Assembly: GCF_002929215.1 (NCBI RefSeq)
Contig: NZ_PJII01000022.1
Coordinates: 1 to 64,000 of the forward strand
DNA length: 64,000 nucleotides
Direction of reading: 5' to 3'
Source of the DNA: Arthrobacter sp. ZGTC412
GTDB taxonomy: Bacteria; Actinomycetota; Actinomycetes; Actinomycetales; Micrococcaceae
Below, piece after piece: positions 1 to 8,473 of the stretch. The position numbers and the translations under genes were made by a program. The notes under the pieces were generated by a model. The model was not told where the DNA came from and did not search any database. It saw only the letters and a program-made list of their open reading frames with translations. The first letter of the stretch is position 1, and each line of letters opens with the position of its first letter.

Positions 1-73
1 CTTCCGGATCACGATCAGGCAGCTGGTTAGTCAACCCGCTGAGGATATGGGAGGTATCTTCTCCTGCAGCCAC
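1..73 (-). CDS. aceE: Pyruvate dehydrogenase E1 component, N-terminal fragment (runs off left edge)
   Basis: Only the first 24 codons are visible on the minus strand. They read MAAGEDTSHILSGLTNQ and continue LPDRDPE, which I recognise as the conserved N-terminus of the homodimeric-type actinobacterial pyruvate dehydrogenase E1. That enzyme decarboxylates pyruvate for acetyl-CoA formation. The start is a GTG at 73-71, preceded by AAGAGG five bases upstream, a good Shine-Dalgarno. The gene is divergent from the hydantoin permease, and a near-palindrome at 108-130 lies in its promoter region. The fragment is short, so the call rests on recall of this N-terminal signature; sequence to the left of the window would settle it. 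Confidence 0.75.
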   Translation of the reverse strand, partial: MAAGEDTSHILSGLTNQLPDRDPE

Positions 74-107
74 GTCCGCCTCTTTTCATCGTTGAATACT
101 GGCTTCA

Positions 108-130
108 TGTTTTCGCATTGCGAGAAAACA
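108..130. promoter_or_regulatory. Palindromic operator-like site 1 (TCGCA-T-TGCGA core)
   Basis: The core at 113-123 is a perfect palindrome, TCGCA, one base, TGCGA. It is flanked by TGTTT on the left and AAAACA on the right. The site starts 35 bases upstream of the aceE start codon and about 250 bases upstream of the permease start. The pattern resembles operators of IclR-family regulators, but no regulator gene is visible next to it. Confidence 0.5.
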
Positions 131-302
131 TTATTGCTTTATGAGATTAGCCAGCGGTTATTGCTCCGGTCAAACGAGCATGCCCGCGGGTACAGAGGCA
201 TGAAAATAGGAGGCCTGCCAACCGATTGTGACCGTCCACGCTAGTACGGCACCTTGACCCAAGGTGATCCACGTCATAACCTGTTTTCACCATTCAATAT
301 CT

Positions 303-325
303 TGTTTTCGCAATGTGGAATAACA
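303..325. promoter_or_regulatory. Operator-like site 2, related to site 1
   Basis: This 23-base element shares 18 of 23 positions with the element at 108-130, including the identical left half TGTTTTCGCA. The right half is degenerate (TGTGGAATAACA). It lies 58 bases upstream of the permease ATG. Two copies in one divergent region suggest one regulator acting at both promoters; that is inference. Confidence 0.45.
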
Positions 326-382
326 GGAACCGGTCCTCGACCGCGGGCTCACCACGCGAAACCCCTAGAACTGGAGATCCCT

Positions 383-1951
383 ATGCAAACTCCTCCACCG
401 GCGGGCGTTGACATGGCTCCTGACCTGACAGCGCCGTCAGATTCTTCCACCCACGCCGCCGTCGGCGTCGAAGCTCTCTGCGAATCAGCAAGCGCAGCAT
501 CAGGCCAGGCCATCAGCCCCACCCTTTACAACGCAGACCTTGCCCCCACCAAGCGCGCCGGCCGCAGCTGGTCCGGCTACAGCATTTTTACCCTCTGGGC
601 CAACGACGTACACAGCCTCGGCAACTACGCCTTCGCCATCGGCCTGTTCGCACTGGGCCTCGGCGGCTGGCAAATCCTGCTGGCCCTGGGCATTGGCGCG
701 GCTTTGCTCTTCGGCCTCCTGAACCTCTCCGGCTTTATGGGCGTCAAGACGGGCGTCCCCTTCCCGGTGATGAGCAGGATCAGTTTCGGGATCAGGGGAG
801 CCCAGATCGCCAGCCTCCTGCGCGGTGCCGTCGCCGTTGCCTGGTTTGGCATCCAGACCTACCTTGCCTCCGTGGTGTTCCGCGTGATGCTCGTGGCGAT
901 GTTCCCGTCCCTCGGCGAACTGGACAAGGACTCCATCCTCGGTTTGTCCACGCTGGGCTGGATCGCCTTCGTCATTCTCTGGGTGGTCCAGCTGGTGATC
1001 GTCAGCTTCGGCATGGAGATGATCCGCAAGTACGAGGCGTTCGCCGGCCCGGTGATCCTGGCTACCATGGCAGCGATCGCCGTATGGATCTTCGTCGAAG
1101 CGGGAGGCGCCATCGCCTGGTCCTCGGACAACGCTCTCGAAGGACCCGAAATGTGGCTCACCATCTTCGCCGGCGGTGCCCTCTGGGTCTCCATCTACGG
1201 CACTTTTGTCCTGAACTTCTGCGACTTCACCCGCTCCGCCGTCTCCAAGAAGGCCATAGTCCGGGGCAACTTCTGGGGCATCCCCATAAACATGCTTGTC
1301 TTCGGCGCCATCGTCGTGGTTATGGCCGGCGGCCAGTTCAAGATCAACGGCACCATCATCGAAAGCCCCTCGGACATCGTCCAGACTATTCCCAACACGG
1401 TCTTCCTGATCCTGGCCTGCCTTGCCCTGCTGATCCTGACCATAGCTGTCAACCTGATGGCCAATTTCGTGGCCCCCGTCTATGCGCTAACCAACCTGTT
1501 CCCGAAACACCTGAACTTCCGCAAGGCAGCCATCGTCAGCGCGGTCATCGGACTGGTCATCCTGCCTTGGAACCTCTATAACAATCCATTGGTCATTGTC
1601 TACTTCCTGGGCGGCCTCGGCGCCCTGCTCGGCCCGCTGTTCGGTGTCGTGATGGCTGACTACTGGCTGATCCGCCGCGGGAAGGTCAATGTCCCCGAGC
1701 TCTACACAACTTCTCCGGCAGGTGCCTACCACTACAAAAATGGAGTGAACCCCAGGGCGATCATCGCACTGGTTCCAGCCGCCGCCGTAGCACTCCTCAT
1801 AGCCTTCGTACCGGCCCTGGCTGCGGCAGCGCCGTTCGCCTGGTTCTTCGCGGCCGGGATCGCGGCAGTGGTGTACTTCTTCATCGCCGACCGCTCCCAA
1901 CGACTTGAAGATCGCGACGGCGAATCTATCGCCATGGCCAGCACCCACTAA
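383..1951 (+). CDS. hyuP: NCS1-family hydantoin/allantoin permease (Mhp1-like)
   Basis: A 522-residue sodium-coupled transporter of the nucleobase:cation symporter-1 family, predicted to import hydantoins or allantoin across the cytoplasmic membrane. The match to Mhp1 of Microbacterium liquefaciens is close over the whole length: the LYNADLAPTK entry, NDVHSLGNYAFAIGL, and GVPFPVMSRISFGI. The WFGIQTY segment at residues 154-160 supplies Trp and Gln equivalent to Mhp1 Trp117 and Gln121 of the hydantoin site, and an Asn in AVNLMANF is the likely TM8 ligand. About twelve hydrophobic segments follow a Ser/Ala-rich N-terminus of about 45 residues. I chose the ATG at 383 because GGAG precedes it by six bases; the longer frame upstream has no such signal. 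A racemase-family gene follows 11 bases downstream. Confidence 0.85.
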   Translation: MQTPPPAGVDMAPDLTAPSDSSTHAAVGVEALCESASAASGQAISPTLYNADLAPTKRAGRSWSGYSIFTLWANDVHSLGNYAFAIGLFALGLGGWQILLALGIGAALLFGLLNLSGFMGVKTGVPFPVMSRISFGIRGAQIASLLRGAVAVAWFGIQTYLASVVFRVMLVAMFPSLGELDKDSILGLSTLGWIAFVILWVVQLVIVSFGMEMIRKYEAFAGPVILATMAAIAVWIFVEAGGAIAWSSDNALEGPEMWLTIFAGGALWVSIYGTFVLNFCDFTRSAVSKKAIVRGNFWGIPINMLVFGAIVVVMAGGQFKINGTIIESPSDIVQTIPNTVFLILACLALLILTIAVNLMANFVAPVYALTNLFPKHLNFRKAAIVSAVIGLVILPWNLYNNPLVIVYFLGGLGALLGPLFGVVMADYWLIRRGKVNVPELYTTSPAGAYHYKNGVNPRAIIALVPAAAVALLIAFVPALAAAAPFAWFFAAGIAAVVYFFIADRSQRLEDRDGESIAMASTH

Positions 1952-1962
1952 GGAGTCCCAAA

Positions 1963-2703
1963 ATGCGCATACTCGTAGCGAACGTCAACACCACCGAGTC
2001 CATGACCCGCTCCATCGCCGCCCAGGCGCGCAGCATCGCCGCTCCGGGCACGGACATCGTCGGCATAACGCCTCGGTTCGGCGCCAATTCCTGCGAAGGG
2101 AACTTCGAAAGCTACCTGGCGGCCATCGCCGTCATGGACGCCGTTACCCGGTACCCCGAACCGTTCGACGCCGTCGTCCAGGCAGGCTACGGCGAGCACG
2201 GCCGAGAAGGGCTGCAGGAGCTGCTGGACGTTCCCGTTGTGGACATCACCGAGGCGGCGGCCAGCACGGCCATGTTCCTGGGCCACAAGTATTCGGTAGT
2301 CACCACCCTGGACCGGACCGTCCCGCTCATCGAGGACCGGCTCAAGCTTGCCGGCCTTGACGCCCGGTGCGCCTCGGTCCGCGCCAGCGGCATGGCCGTA
2401 CTGGAACTTGAGGAAGAGCCCGGGCGCGCGGTGGAGGCCATCATCAATCAGGCGATGCTAGCGGTAAGCCAGGACAAGGCCGAGGTGATTGTGCTGGGTT
2501 GCGGCGGCATGGCTGGCCTCGACGAGCAGATCCGGCAGCGTGCAGGAGTGCCCGTGGTGGACGGTGTTGCGTCTGCCGTCGCCATCGCCGAATCCCTGGT
2601 CCGCATGCGCCTGTCCACATCCAAGGTCCGGACTTACGCTGCGCCGCGGCCCAAAACCGTCATAGGCTGGCCGCTGAACACCGCCGTGCCGGCTTCGCTT
2701 TAG
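1963..2703 (+). CDS. hyuA: Asp/Glu/hydantoin racemase-family protein, one catalytic Cys replaced
   Basis: A 246-residue protein of the aspartate/glutamate/hydantoin racemase superfamily, which interconverts substrate enantiomers by a two-cysteine mechanism. The fold signatures are present: MRILVANVNT at the N-terminus and the second catalytic Cys in VLGCGGM (Cys180). The first catalytic Cys, normally in a motif like ACFGDPG, is replaced by Gly75 (QAGYGEHG). One-Cys members such as arylmalonate decarboxylase have Gly at this position, so racemase activity is not certain. AGGAG precedes the ATG by seven bases. It directly follows the permease, as hydantoin racemase does in Arthrobacter hyu clusters, so the substrate is probably a hydantoin or related compound. 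The hyuA symbol rests on context. Confidence 0.7.
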   Translation: MRILVANVNTTESMTRSIAAQARSIAAPGTDIVGITPRFGANSCEGNFESYLAAIAVMDAVTRYPEPFDAVVQAGYGEHGREGLQELLDVPVVDITEAAASTAMFLGHKYSVVTTLDRTVPLIEDRLKLAGLDARCASVRASGMAVLELEEEPGRAVEAIINQAMLAVSQDKAEVIVLGCGGMAGLDEQIRQRAGVPVVDGVASAVAIAESLVRMRLSTSKVRTYAAPRPKTVIGWPLNTAVPASL

Positions 2704-2752
2704 CAGGCAGCCCTTCAGGCGCGGCGAAGGTATCGGCACACAGGAGAAGAGT

Positions 2753-3514
2753 TTGAACCATTCCCAGCGCCCGGCACGGGTGGCCGTGGTCACCGGAGCG
2801 GGTTCCGGCATCGGCCGGGCAGTGGCCCGGCTCCTCCTGGCCGATGGCTTCGCCGTTGCCCTCGCCGGGCGGCGGGCGGCACAGCTTGTGGAGACGGCGG
2901 GCGGGCATCCGCACGCGCTTCCGGTCACCTGTGACGTCACCCGGCCCGACGACGTCGAGCGTCTTTTCGAGGCCGCCCGCCAGCGTTGGGGCCGGGTGGA
3001 CCTGCTGTTCAACAACGCCGGGGTGTTCGGGCCGGCGGCAAGCGTGGACGAGATCTCGCTGGCCGATTGGGACGCCACCGTCGCAGTGAACCTCACCGGC
3101 TCCATGCTGTGTGCTGCGGCCGCCGTCCGGGCCATGAAGGCGCAGGATCCACAGGGTGGGCGGATCATCAACAACGGTTCCATTTCCGCGCACTCTCCCC
3201 GGCCCCGGACGGTGGCCTACGCCGTCACGAAGCACGCCCTGACCGGGCTGACCAAAAGCATCGAGCTGGACGGGCGGGGCTTCGGGATCACCTGCGGGCA
3301 GATCGACATCGGCAACACGGCCACGGAGATCATGGACACCATCGGCGTCGGGGCGGGCGCGCTCCAGGCCGACGGCAGCCGCCGGGTTGAACCTACGTTT
3401 CCCGTGGAGGACGCAGCCCGCGCGGTGCTGATGATGGCGAACATGCCGGCCTCGGCAAGCGTTGGGTCAGTGGTGATCACCGCCGCGGGCATGCCGTTCA
3501 TCGGCCGCGGCTGA
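2753..3514 (+). CDS. Short-chain dehydrogenase/reductase (SDR)
   Basis: A 253-residue classical SDR, an NAD(P)-dependent oxidoreductase of the cytoplasm. The cofactor motif TGAGSGIG is at residues 14-21, NNAG at 87-90, and the catalytic Tyr156-x3-Lys160 lies in AYAVTK, with a serine near 143. The start is TTG, supported by AGGAG six bases upstream. It follows the racemase-family gene by 49 bases on the same strand and probably belongs to that transcription unit. The substrate cannot be read from the sequence; a hydantoin-derived or amino-acid-derived alcohol or ketone is only a guess from context. Confidence 0.85.
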   Translation: MNHSQRPARVAVVTGAGSGIGRAVARLLLADGFAVALAGRRAAQLVETAGGHPHALPVTCDVTRPDDVERLFEAARQRWGRVDLLFNNAGVFGPAASVDEISLADWDATVAVNLTGSMLCAAAAVRAMKAQDPQGGRIINNGSISAHSPRPRTVAYAVTKHALTGLTKSIELDGRGFGITCGQIDIGNTATEIMDTIGVGAGALQADGSRRVEPTFPVEDAARAVLMMANMPASASVGSVVITAAGMPFIGRG

Positions 3515-3521
3515 GCAGCAG

Positions 3522-3899
3522 TTACAGCGGCAGTAACGCCGAGAGATCCGCGCGCAGGCCCGAAGCGGCCACCCTGCCGGCAGCGACCGCCTCCGCCCAG
3601 CTCAACTGGCCGGTCACCATCGCAAGCCAGGTGGCGGCGTCGCACTCAATCACGTTGGGCGGGGTACCACGCGTATGGCGCGGCCCCTCCACGCACTGCG
3701 TGACGCCGAAGGGCGGCACGCGCACCTCCACCGAATTGCCCGGAGCCCGCGCCGTTACTTCCTCCAGCGTGTACCTCACTGCGGTTGCCAGAAGGGCCCG
3801 CGGAACAGGAACGTCCGACGATGGCCCGGCAGCTTTCCGCCACGCCGCCACCGCCGCGGCGCCTTCTTCAACGTCGATACGACGGCGGGCTACAGGCAT
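3522..3899 (-). CDS. Sterol carrier (SCP2-like) family protein
   Basis: A 125-residue protein resembling the bacterial sterol-carrier family proteins found near pur genes in Arthrobacter relatives. The centre (VEVRVPPFGVTQCVEG) and the C-terminal part (WLAMVTGQLSWAEAV, then VAASGLRADLSALLPL) match the SCP2 pattern in which a short helix precedes a final hydrophobic strand. The function is unknown; lipid or small-ligand binding is the family expectation. I chose the ATG at 3899 because GAAGGAAG lies about eight bases upstream; the longer frame to 3941 has weaker support. The gene converges on the SDR, with only seven bases between them. Confidence 0.7.
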   Translation of the reverse strand: MPVARRRIDVEEGAAAVAAWRKAAGPSSDVPVPRALLATAVRYTLEEVTARAPGNSVEVRVPPFGVTQCVEGPRHTRGTPPNVIECDAATWLAMVTGQLSWAEAVAAGRVAASGLRADLSALLPL

Positions 3900-4032
3900 G
3901 TTTCCGGCTTCCTTCAGGTGGGGATGCAGTGGCAAAGGCAATCAGGGTACCCCGGACCGTGGTTGAGACGGAATCGGAGTGGGCCCCGGGTACCATCGGT
4001 ACCAACATCGTCAGAACAGAATGGAGCTACCC

Positions 4033-4404
4033 GTGCAGCTCGGCGCTTTCTCGGTCAGCCTCAACGTCAAGGACATCGAGGCATCAACAGAGTTCTACGA
4101 AAAACTGGGGTTCGAACGGTTTGCGGGAGACATCTCCCAGAACTGGCTGATCCTGAGAAACGGCCAGGCCGTCGTCGGGCTCTTCCAAGGAGTGCTGGAG
4201 CGGAATGCCCTGACCTTCAATCCGGGCTGGGGCCAGGACGCGCAGCCGCTTGACGCGTTTACGGATGTGCGGGAACTCCAGCGGACTCTTCAGGGCCAGG
4301 GCATCCAGTTCCTCGCGGAAGCAGACGAAGGAACCACCGGGCCGGGGAGCTTCATTGTGGTGGACCCGGACGGCAATCCGGTGATTGTGGACCAGCACGT
4401 CTGA
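4033..4404 (+). CDS. VOC-family protein (glyoxalase/bleomycin-resistance fold)
   Basis: A protein of about 123 residues with the vicinal oxygen chelate fold. The N-terminal signature SVSLNVKDIEASTEFYEKLG and the C-terminal DPDGNPVIVDQH are typical. The usual first metal-binding His is not obvious in the first strand (Ser), so metal-dependent chemistry is uncertain and it may be a binding protein. I favour the GTG at 4033, which has GGAG six bases upstream; an in-frame ATG at 4021 would add four residues but has no ribosome binding site. The gene is divergent from the sterol-carrier-like gene and converges on the asparaginase. Confidence 0.8.
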   Translation: MQLGAFSVSLNVKDIEASTEFYEKLGFERFAGDISQNWLILRNGQAVVGLFQGVLERNALTFNPGWGQDAQPLDAFTDVRELQRTLQGQGIQFLAEADEGTTGPGSFIVVDPDGNPVIVDQHV

Positions 4405-4440
4405 CTCCGGCGTCGCGCCACCCCCTGGGAAGGCCAGCCC

Positions 4441-5457
4441 TTAGTCCAAGAGCGCCGACACTGCCGGGCCCAGCCGGATCTGCCCCACGGGGCGGCCGCC
4501 GCCCAGCACCGGCTCCACCACTTTCTCCAGGACGCTCGCAACCCCCGGGATCTCCACGGCGCCGGCCGCAGCGAGAAGGGTCAGGGCGACCAGCGAGGTG
4601 GCCCGGACATTCCCGTCCAGTATTTTGACGGCCACGGAAACGCCCTGCTGCGTTGCCATGGCGAGGACGCCTTCGGCGCCAACCTTGGCGATGACCTCCA
4701 GCTCGTCCATCACCAGGGTGTTGGCTTCACCGCGGCCCTGTACCGCCCACGGATAGTCGAGCATAGACGTTGCGATGGTGGCGGCGCGGGCGCTGAAACT
4801 CTGGTCACCGGGCGCCTTGGCCAGCTGGGAGAAGCCCCGCGCCAAGCCTTTGAGCGAAACCGCGGCCACGGGCGCACCGCAGCCGTCGATTCCCAGATGC
4901 GCGATCTTTTCGCCCGTGTACTCCTCGATGACCGTGCGGACCCGTTGCTGCAGCGGGTGGTTGGGCTCCAAATAGCTGTGGGTATCCCAGCCGTTTTCCG
5001 TGCACGCCCACAGGAAGGCAGCGTGCTTGCCGGAACAGTTGAACGCGAGCCTGGACTTGCCGTGCTCGGAACGCACCAGCCAGTTGCGGGCCGTTTCATC
5101 CTGCGGCCAGGCCTCCGGGCACTGCAGCTGGTCCTCGCCGACACCGGCCGCCTTGAGCATGCCTGACACCACGTCCATATGGTCCAGCGAGCCCACGTGG
5201 CTTGCACAGGCCAGGGCCACCTGTGCGCCCCGGAGCGGAACCCCGGACTGCATCGAAGCCAGTGCCTGGAACGGCTTAAGGGCTGACCTGGCGAAAATGG
5301 GTGTGTTGATGTCGCCAAGCTCTGTGACCACAGTCCCGTCCGCTGCCAGCAGCACGGCCGAACCGATGTGCCGGGACTCCACAAAGCCACTGCGCTCGAT
5401 CACGGCCAATTCGACGGCGGAGTCCACGGTGAAGGTGGCGTGCGGATTATGCGGCAT
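4441..5457 (-). CDS. Asparaginase II family L-asparaginase
   Basis: A 338-residue cytoplasmic enzyme of the thermolabile asparaginase II family (Rhizobium type), predicted to hydrolyse L-asparagine to aspartate and ammonia. Recognisable family segments include the RSALKPFQ motif near residue 57, ACASHVGSLDH, FNCSGKHAAFLWAC, and HLGIDGCGAP. The length is usual for the family (about 330-350). The ATG at 5457 lacks a clear Shine-Dalgarno, so translation may be leaderless. The next gene in the same direction, the molybdoenzyme, ends 36 bases upstream of this start, so the two may be co-transcribed although their functions look unrelated. Confidence 0.85.
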   Translation of the reverse strand: MPHNPHATFTVDSAVELAVIERSGFVESRHIGSAVLLAADGTVVTELGDINTPIFARSALKPFQALASMQSGVPLRGAQVALACASHVGSLDHMDVVSGMLKAAGVGEDQLQCPEAWPQDETARNWLVRSEHGKSRLAFNCSGKHAAFLWACTENGWDTHSYLEPNHPLQQRVRTVIEEYTGEKIAHLGIDGCGAPVAAVSLKGLARGFSQLAKAPGDQSFSARAATIATSMLDYPWAVQGRGEANTLVMDELEVIAKVGAEGVLAMATQQGVSVAVKILDGNVRATSLVALTLLAAAGAVEIPGVASVLEKVVEPVLGGGRPVGQIRLGPAVSALLD

Positions 5458-5493
5458 GGTGCCAGTCTAGGGGCCAGCATCCCGGATGCCCGG

Positions 5494-7113
5494 CTACTCC
5501 ACGGTGACCATGACCGACTGCCAGCCGGAGGCGCCGTCGGGAACGGGATCGGCCCGCTGCTCAGTCTGCACCTCGCCGGACCCGTCGGTGGCACGCACTT
5601 TTATGTAGTGCGGCCCGGGCGTGGCGTCCCATTGATAGGACCACTGGCGCCACGTAACCAGGGACGCCTCGGTGGACAGCTCCGCCTCCACCCAGTCGGC
5701 GTCGTCGATCTGGATCTCCACCTTGGTGATGCCGCGGGTCTGTGCCCAGGCGGTTCCGCCCACGGCAACCGTCCCGGCGGGGACTTTTGCAAAGGACTTG
5801 GGGACGTCCACGCGCGCCATCGTCTTGATGGGTCCGCGCTCGGACCATCCACGCTCGGTCCAGTAGGCCTTGCTGTCGGCAAACCGGGTCACTTCGAGGT
5901 CCACCACCCACTTGGTCGCGGAAACAAATCCGTACAGTCCCGGAACCACCATCCGCACCGGGTAGCCGTGCTCGAGGGGGAGCGGCTCGTCGTTCATGCC
6001 GATGGCCAGGATCGCGTCCCGGTCATCCTGCAGGACCTCCAGCGGGGTGGACGCACTGAAGCCGTCGACGGAGGTTGAGAGCACCATGTCCGCCCCGTCC
6101 GTCGGCTTTGCCCGCTCCAACACCTCGCGAATGGGCAGGCCCAGCCATTTGGCGTTGCCGGCAAGATTGCCGCCCACTGGATTGGAGACACAGGTGAGCG
6201 TGACGTGCGATTCGATCAGGTCGGCGTCGAGCAGGTCCTGGAACGTGAGCCGGACCTCCTCCTCCACCAGCCCATGCACCCGCAGCTCCCACTCATCCGC
6301 GTTGATTTCCGGGACGCTGAGGGCCGTGTCAATGCGGTAGAACTCACCGTTGGGCGTCACCCACGGCGCGACGCCCGGCACCGGCGACTGCACGCCGGCT
6401 GGAACGGCAGCAGCGGCCTTTACCGGCACGGGAAGCTGCACGGCATCCCGCGCCTTGGCGATGTTGCTGCGGGCGGCACTCAGGAGGCGGCCACCCGTGG
6501 CGGCGATGCCGGCAGCGGCTGCGGTGATTCCGGTGGCGGCGAAGAAGCGACGGCGGCTGGCACCCGGAGTGTCCGCGGCGGCGCCGGCGGGCGCATCGGG
6601 CAAACCCTTGGCCTTCCACAGAGGGGCAATCAGGAACCGCAGGGCGGCCAGGCCCGCGAGCGTGCCCAGCAGCGACGGTATGGCGTCCGCCGGCCCTACG
6701 CCTGCCCGGGTCACCACGCTGGCCACGATCACCGCCCCCATGAACAGGACGCCCAGAACCCCCAGCCCCCAGCGCCGGTACGCCACCACGCCCAGCACGC
6801 AGGCCAGGCCGGCAATGGTCAGGCCCATGCCCACGAAGAGTGCGGCTTTGTCATTGGTGCCGAACGTCGCGATCGCGAAGTCCTTCAGCCAGGACGGCGT
6901 GAAGTCGATGAACGTGGATCCCAATGCGATCACGGGTGTGGCGCGGGCCGTGAAAAACGCTCCAACCAGCTCAGCCACGGCAAGGACGACGGCGGCAGCC
7001 ACCACGCCTGCCAGTGCGGCCATGGCGGTGGGACCCTTGAGCCAATTCCAAAGCTTTTTCATGACATAGGTTCGGAGCGGAGCGGGCAGGGGATTGTTTT
7101 CCGGGGCTGACAC
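5494..7113 (-). CDS. Membrane-anchored sulfite-oxidase-family molybdopterin oxidoreductase
   Basis: A 539-residue protein (or about 522 if it starts at the ATG at 7062). The first 150 residues form a membrane domain with about four hydrophobic segments. A RRRFFAATG twin-arginine-like stretch leads into a second hydrophobic segment. The C-terminal half is the molybdopterin-binding domain of the sulfite oxidase superfamily, with the Mo-ligand cysteine in LTCVSNPVGG and the KWVVDLEV segment, followed by a dimerisation domain. It should face the outside of the membrane. The physiological substrate is unknown; sulfite or a sulfoxide are family options. The GTG at 7113 has no obvious ribosome binding site. 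The gene is divergent from purD, with start codons about 40 bases apart. Confidence 0.8.
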   Translation of the reverse strand: MSAPENNPLPAPLRTYVMKKLWNWLKGPTAMAALAGVVAAAVVLAVAELVGAFFTARATPVIALGSTFIDFTPSWLKDFAIATFGTNDKAALFVGMGLTIAGLACVLGVVAYRRWGLGVLGVLFMGAVIVASVVTRAGVGPADAIPSLLGTLAGLAALRFLIAPLWKAKGLPDAPAGAAADTPGASRRRFFAATGITAAAAGIAATGGRLLSAARSNIAKARDAVQLPVPVKAAAAVPAGVQSPVPGVAPWVTPNGEFYRIDTALSVPEINADEWELRVHGLVEEEVRLTFQDLLDADLIESHVTLTCVSNPVGGNLAGNAKWLGLPIREVLERAKPTDGADMVLSTSVDGFSASTPLEVLQDDRDAILAIGMNDEPLPLEHGYPVRMVVPGLYGFVSATKWVVDLEVTRFADSKAYWTERGWSERGPIKTMARVDVPKSFAKVPAGTVAVGGTAWAQTRGITKVEIQIDDADWVEAELSTEASLVTWRQWSYQWDATPGPHYIKVRATDGSGEVQTEQRADPVPDGASGWQSVMVTVE

Positions 7114-7155
7114 AGCTTAGGACCGGGCAGGGTGTACAAAGTACCCTTGGAGACT

Positions 7156-8472
7156 GTGAAGGTACTCGTCATCGGCCCCGGAGGCCGCGAACACGCCATT
7201 GTCCGCTCCCTGCTCGCCGACCCCAACGTGTCCGAGGTCCATGCAGCTCCCGGCAATGCCGGCATCAGCAAGCTGGTCCCCACCCACAAGATCAACGGCA
7301 ATGATCCCGACGCCGTCGCCGCCTTGGCCACCAAGCTCGCTGTGGACCTCGTGGTAGTTGGCCCCGAGGCGCCGCTGGCCGCAGGTGTTTCCGACGCCGT
7401 CCGCGATGCCGGGATTCCGGTATTCGGCCCCAGCAAGGCCGCCGCGCAGCTCGAGGCCTCCAAGGCATTCGCCAAGGAAATCATGGCCGAGGCCGGTGTA
7501 CCCACGGCCATGGCGATGGTCGCCACCAACGCCGGCGAAGCCGCTTCAGCACTTGACACCTTCGGCGCACCCTACGTGGTCAAGGACGACGGGCTCGCTG
7601 CCGGCAAGGGTGTGGTGGTCACCAAGAACCGCGACGAAGCCCTTGCACATGCTCAGTCCTGCTTCGACGCAGGCGGCTCCGTGGTGATCGAGGAGTTCCT
7701 GGACGGTCCCGAGGTCTCCCTCTTTGTCCTCTGCGACGGGCACAACACCGTGGCGCTGTCACCGGCCCAGGACTTCAAGCGGATCTTCGACAACGACGAA
7801 GGACCCAACACCGGCGGAATGGGCGCCTACACCCCCTTGGAATGGGCCCCCGAAGGCCTGGTCCAGGAGGTCATCGAGCGCGTTGCACAGCCCACGGTCA
7901 ACGAGATGGCCAGCCGTGGCACCCCGTTCGTGGGCGTGCTGTTTGTGGGGCTCGCGCTGACCTCGCGGGGCACCCGCGTCATTGAATTCAACGTCCGTTT
8001 CGGCGACCCGGAAACCCAGGCCGTGCTGGCCCGGCTCAAGACGCCGCTCGGTGCCCTGCTGCTCACAGCCGCCAAGGGCGAACTGGACAAGGCAGAAGAG
8101 CTGCGCTGGGCGAAGGACACTGCCGTCGCCGTCGTCGTCGCGTCCGAAAACTATCCTGACAGCCCGCGCACCGGTGACCGGATCCGCGGGCTGAAGAAGG
8201 TGGAGGAGCTGGAAGGCGTGCACGTGATTCACGCAGGCACCTCCCTTGACGAAGACGGCAAGGTGGTTTCCGCCGGCGGGCGCGTGCTTGCGGTGGTCGC
8301 GCTGGGCAGCGACCTGGTGGAGGCGCGGGAAAGAGCGTACGACGGCGTGGAGCTGGTTCAGCTTGAAGGCTCACAGTTCCGCACGGACATCGGCCGCAAG
8401 GCCGCCCGGGGCGAGATCCGGGTATCGTCAGCGGCTACCGGATCACTGCCCGTAACGAAGGGGAAGGTTTAA
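7156..8472 (+). CDS. purD: Phosphoribosylamine-glycine ligase
   Basis: A 438-residue ATP-grasp ligase that joins glycine to 5-phosphoribosylamine, the second step of de novo purine synthesis. The N-terminus MKVLVIGPGGREHAI is the canonical PurD start, so I chose the GTG at 7156 although GGAG is only three bases upstream; frames extending to 7132 add a non-conserved leader. ATP-grasp features include the PYVVKDDGLAAGKGVV lysine loop, EEFLDGPEVS and the GGMGAYTP segment. The length is normal. purC follows after one base, so the two are translationally coupled in one operon. Confidence 0.96.
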   Translation: MKVLVIGPGGREHAIVRSLLADPNVSEVHAAPGNAGISKLVPTHKINGNDPDAVAALATKLAVDLVVVGPEAPLAAGVSDAVRDAGIPVFGPSKAAAQLEASKAFAKEIMAEAGVPTAMAMVATNAGEAASALDTFGAPYVVKDDGLAAGKGVVVTKNRDEALAHAQSCFDAGGSVVIEEFLDGPEVSLFVLCDGHNTVALSPAQDFKRIFDNDEGPNTGGMGAYTPLEWAPEGLVQEVIERVAQPTVNEMASRGTPFVGVLFVGLALTSRGTRVIEFNVRFGDPETQAVLARLKTPLGALLLTAAKGELDKAEELRWAKDTAVAVVVASENYPDSPRTGDRIRGLKKVEELEGVHVIHAGTSLDEDGKVVSAGGRVLAVVALGSDLVEARERAYDGVELVQLEGSQFRTDIGRKAARGEIRVSSAATGSLPVTKGKV

Positions 8473-8473
8473 C

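Larger units (their letters stand above)
74..382. other. Divergent intergenic region between aceE and the hydantoin permease gene
   Basis: About 310 bases without a gene that I accept. The stretch is richer in A+T than its flanks. It holds two related 23-base elements (108-130 and 303-325), a TGTTTTC half-site at 282-288, and the permease ribosome binding site GGAG at 373-376. Open frames across it have no ribosome binding site and no recognisable protein signature. It presumably carries the aceE promoter on the minus strand and the permease promoter on the plus strand. Confidence 0.7.

Noticed and set aside
47-244. A 65-codon open frame upstream of the permease
   Set aside because: No ribosome binding site, overlaps the aceE start on the other strand and carries the operator-like site; no recognisable protein.
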